A stretch of DNA of 5,230 nt from Dialister sp. (lineage in GTDB: Bacteria > Bacillota > Negativicutes > Veillonellales > Dialisteraceae). Below the pieces are notes generated by a model. It made no database searches. It was not told the DNA's origin and saw only the letters and a program-made list of their open reading frames with translations. Numbering within the stretch: the first letter of the stretch is position 1; the number at the start of each line of letters is the position of its first letter. The stretch lies in the NCBI GenBank assembly GCA_022722495.1, contig JAIJLI010000176.1, positions 1-5,230 on the forward strand, given 5' to 3'. Positions 5,133 through 5,230 of the stretch are shown here, piece by piece. Both the position numbers and the translations under genes were made by a program.

Positions 5133-5230
5133 GGGGGTGTAATTTAAACTGTGTCAAGGCTTGTTCTTAACTTTCATTCCCACTCCCTGCTGGGGGCATG
5201 CCCCCAGCAGGGAAATCTTTTCGGCTGCAA
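5133..5230. mobile_element. Possible end of an IS256-family insertion sequence (truncated by window edge)
   Basis: The sequence from about 5133 (gggggtgtaatttaaact, then gtgtcaagg) resembles the terminal repeats of IS256-family elements, which commonly carry an 'aa..tgtgt' core near the tip (family recollection). No transposase frame is visible in the remaining roughly 100 bases, and the other end and any target duplication lie outside the window. It could instead be unrelated intergenic sequence. Confidence 0.33.
5184..5213. repeat. Perfect 30-bp GC-rich palindrome
   Basis: The arms tccctgctgggggca (5184-5198) and tgcccccagcaggga (5199-5213) are exact reverse complements with no spacer. As RNA this is a very stable hairpin. 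aaatctttt follows on the plus strand, so it may end transcription entering from either side. Such a perfect inverted repeat is also typical of subterminal parts of mobile elements and fits the possible IS end beside it. Confidence 0.7.

Overview
The window looks like chromosomal or mobile-element DNA from a gut-type Bacteroidota, most likely Bacteroidales (Bacteroides, Phocaeicola, Prevotella or Parabacteroides). Three things point there: exact TAnnTTTG promoter -7 boxes upstream of genes, starts without Shine-Dalgarno sequences, and recognisable Bacteroidales families (a short LytTR protein, a KilA-N protein, a WG-repeat secretory protein).

Layout. Positions 1-98 on the minus strand hold the first 32 codons of a LytTR-domain protein that runs off the left edge, with its own promoter box at 115-122. 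Divergent from it, at 359-1168 on the plus strand, is a complete KilA-N DNA-binding protein whose GC content is clearly higher (45-52 % in sampled stretches) than that of the genes further right. A 538-bp stretch without a convincing gene follows (1169-1706). From about 1299 it holds a promoter box, a 5' hairpin, two mutually exclusive small hairpins, a roughly 140-nt multi-segment inverted repeat (1533-1672) that is much more GC-rich than its surroundings, and a T-run directly before the next gene. It is either a structured RNA or leader, or a recombination-type cassette junction, and it is the most interesting part of the window.

From 1707 to 5023 four AT-rich (about 28-36 % GC in sampled stretches) plus-strand genes follow: an exported WG-repeat protein with a coiled coil (1707-3296), two adjacent cytosolic proteins that are distant paralogues of each other (3422-3982 and 3984-4559, sharing an LPFIS N-terminus and a YVG core at identical residue numbers), and a very acidic low-complexity protein (4565-5023). 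The last three are separated by 1 and 5 nt and end at a strong 16-bp-stem terminator (5032-5079), so they form an operon. The 125-nt gap before them has no promoter box that I can see but carries repeated cttccgtt motifs.

The right end (5080-5230) has no gene. It contains a sequence resembling an IS256-family terminal repeat (from about 5133) and a perfect 30-bp palindrome (5184-5213). The low GC, the unknown proteins, the structured junction and the possible IS end suggest an acquired accessory module. Its function cannot be read from the sequence; an exported protein plus small cytosolic partners is compatible with defence, interbacterial immunity or envelope stress, but none of these is shown.
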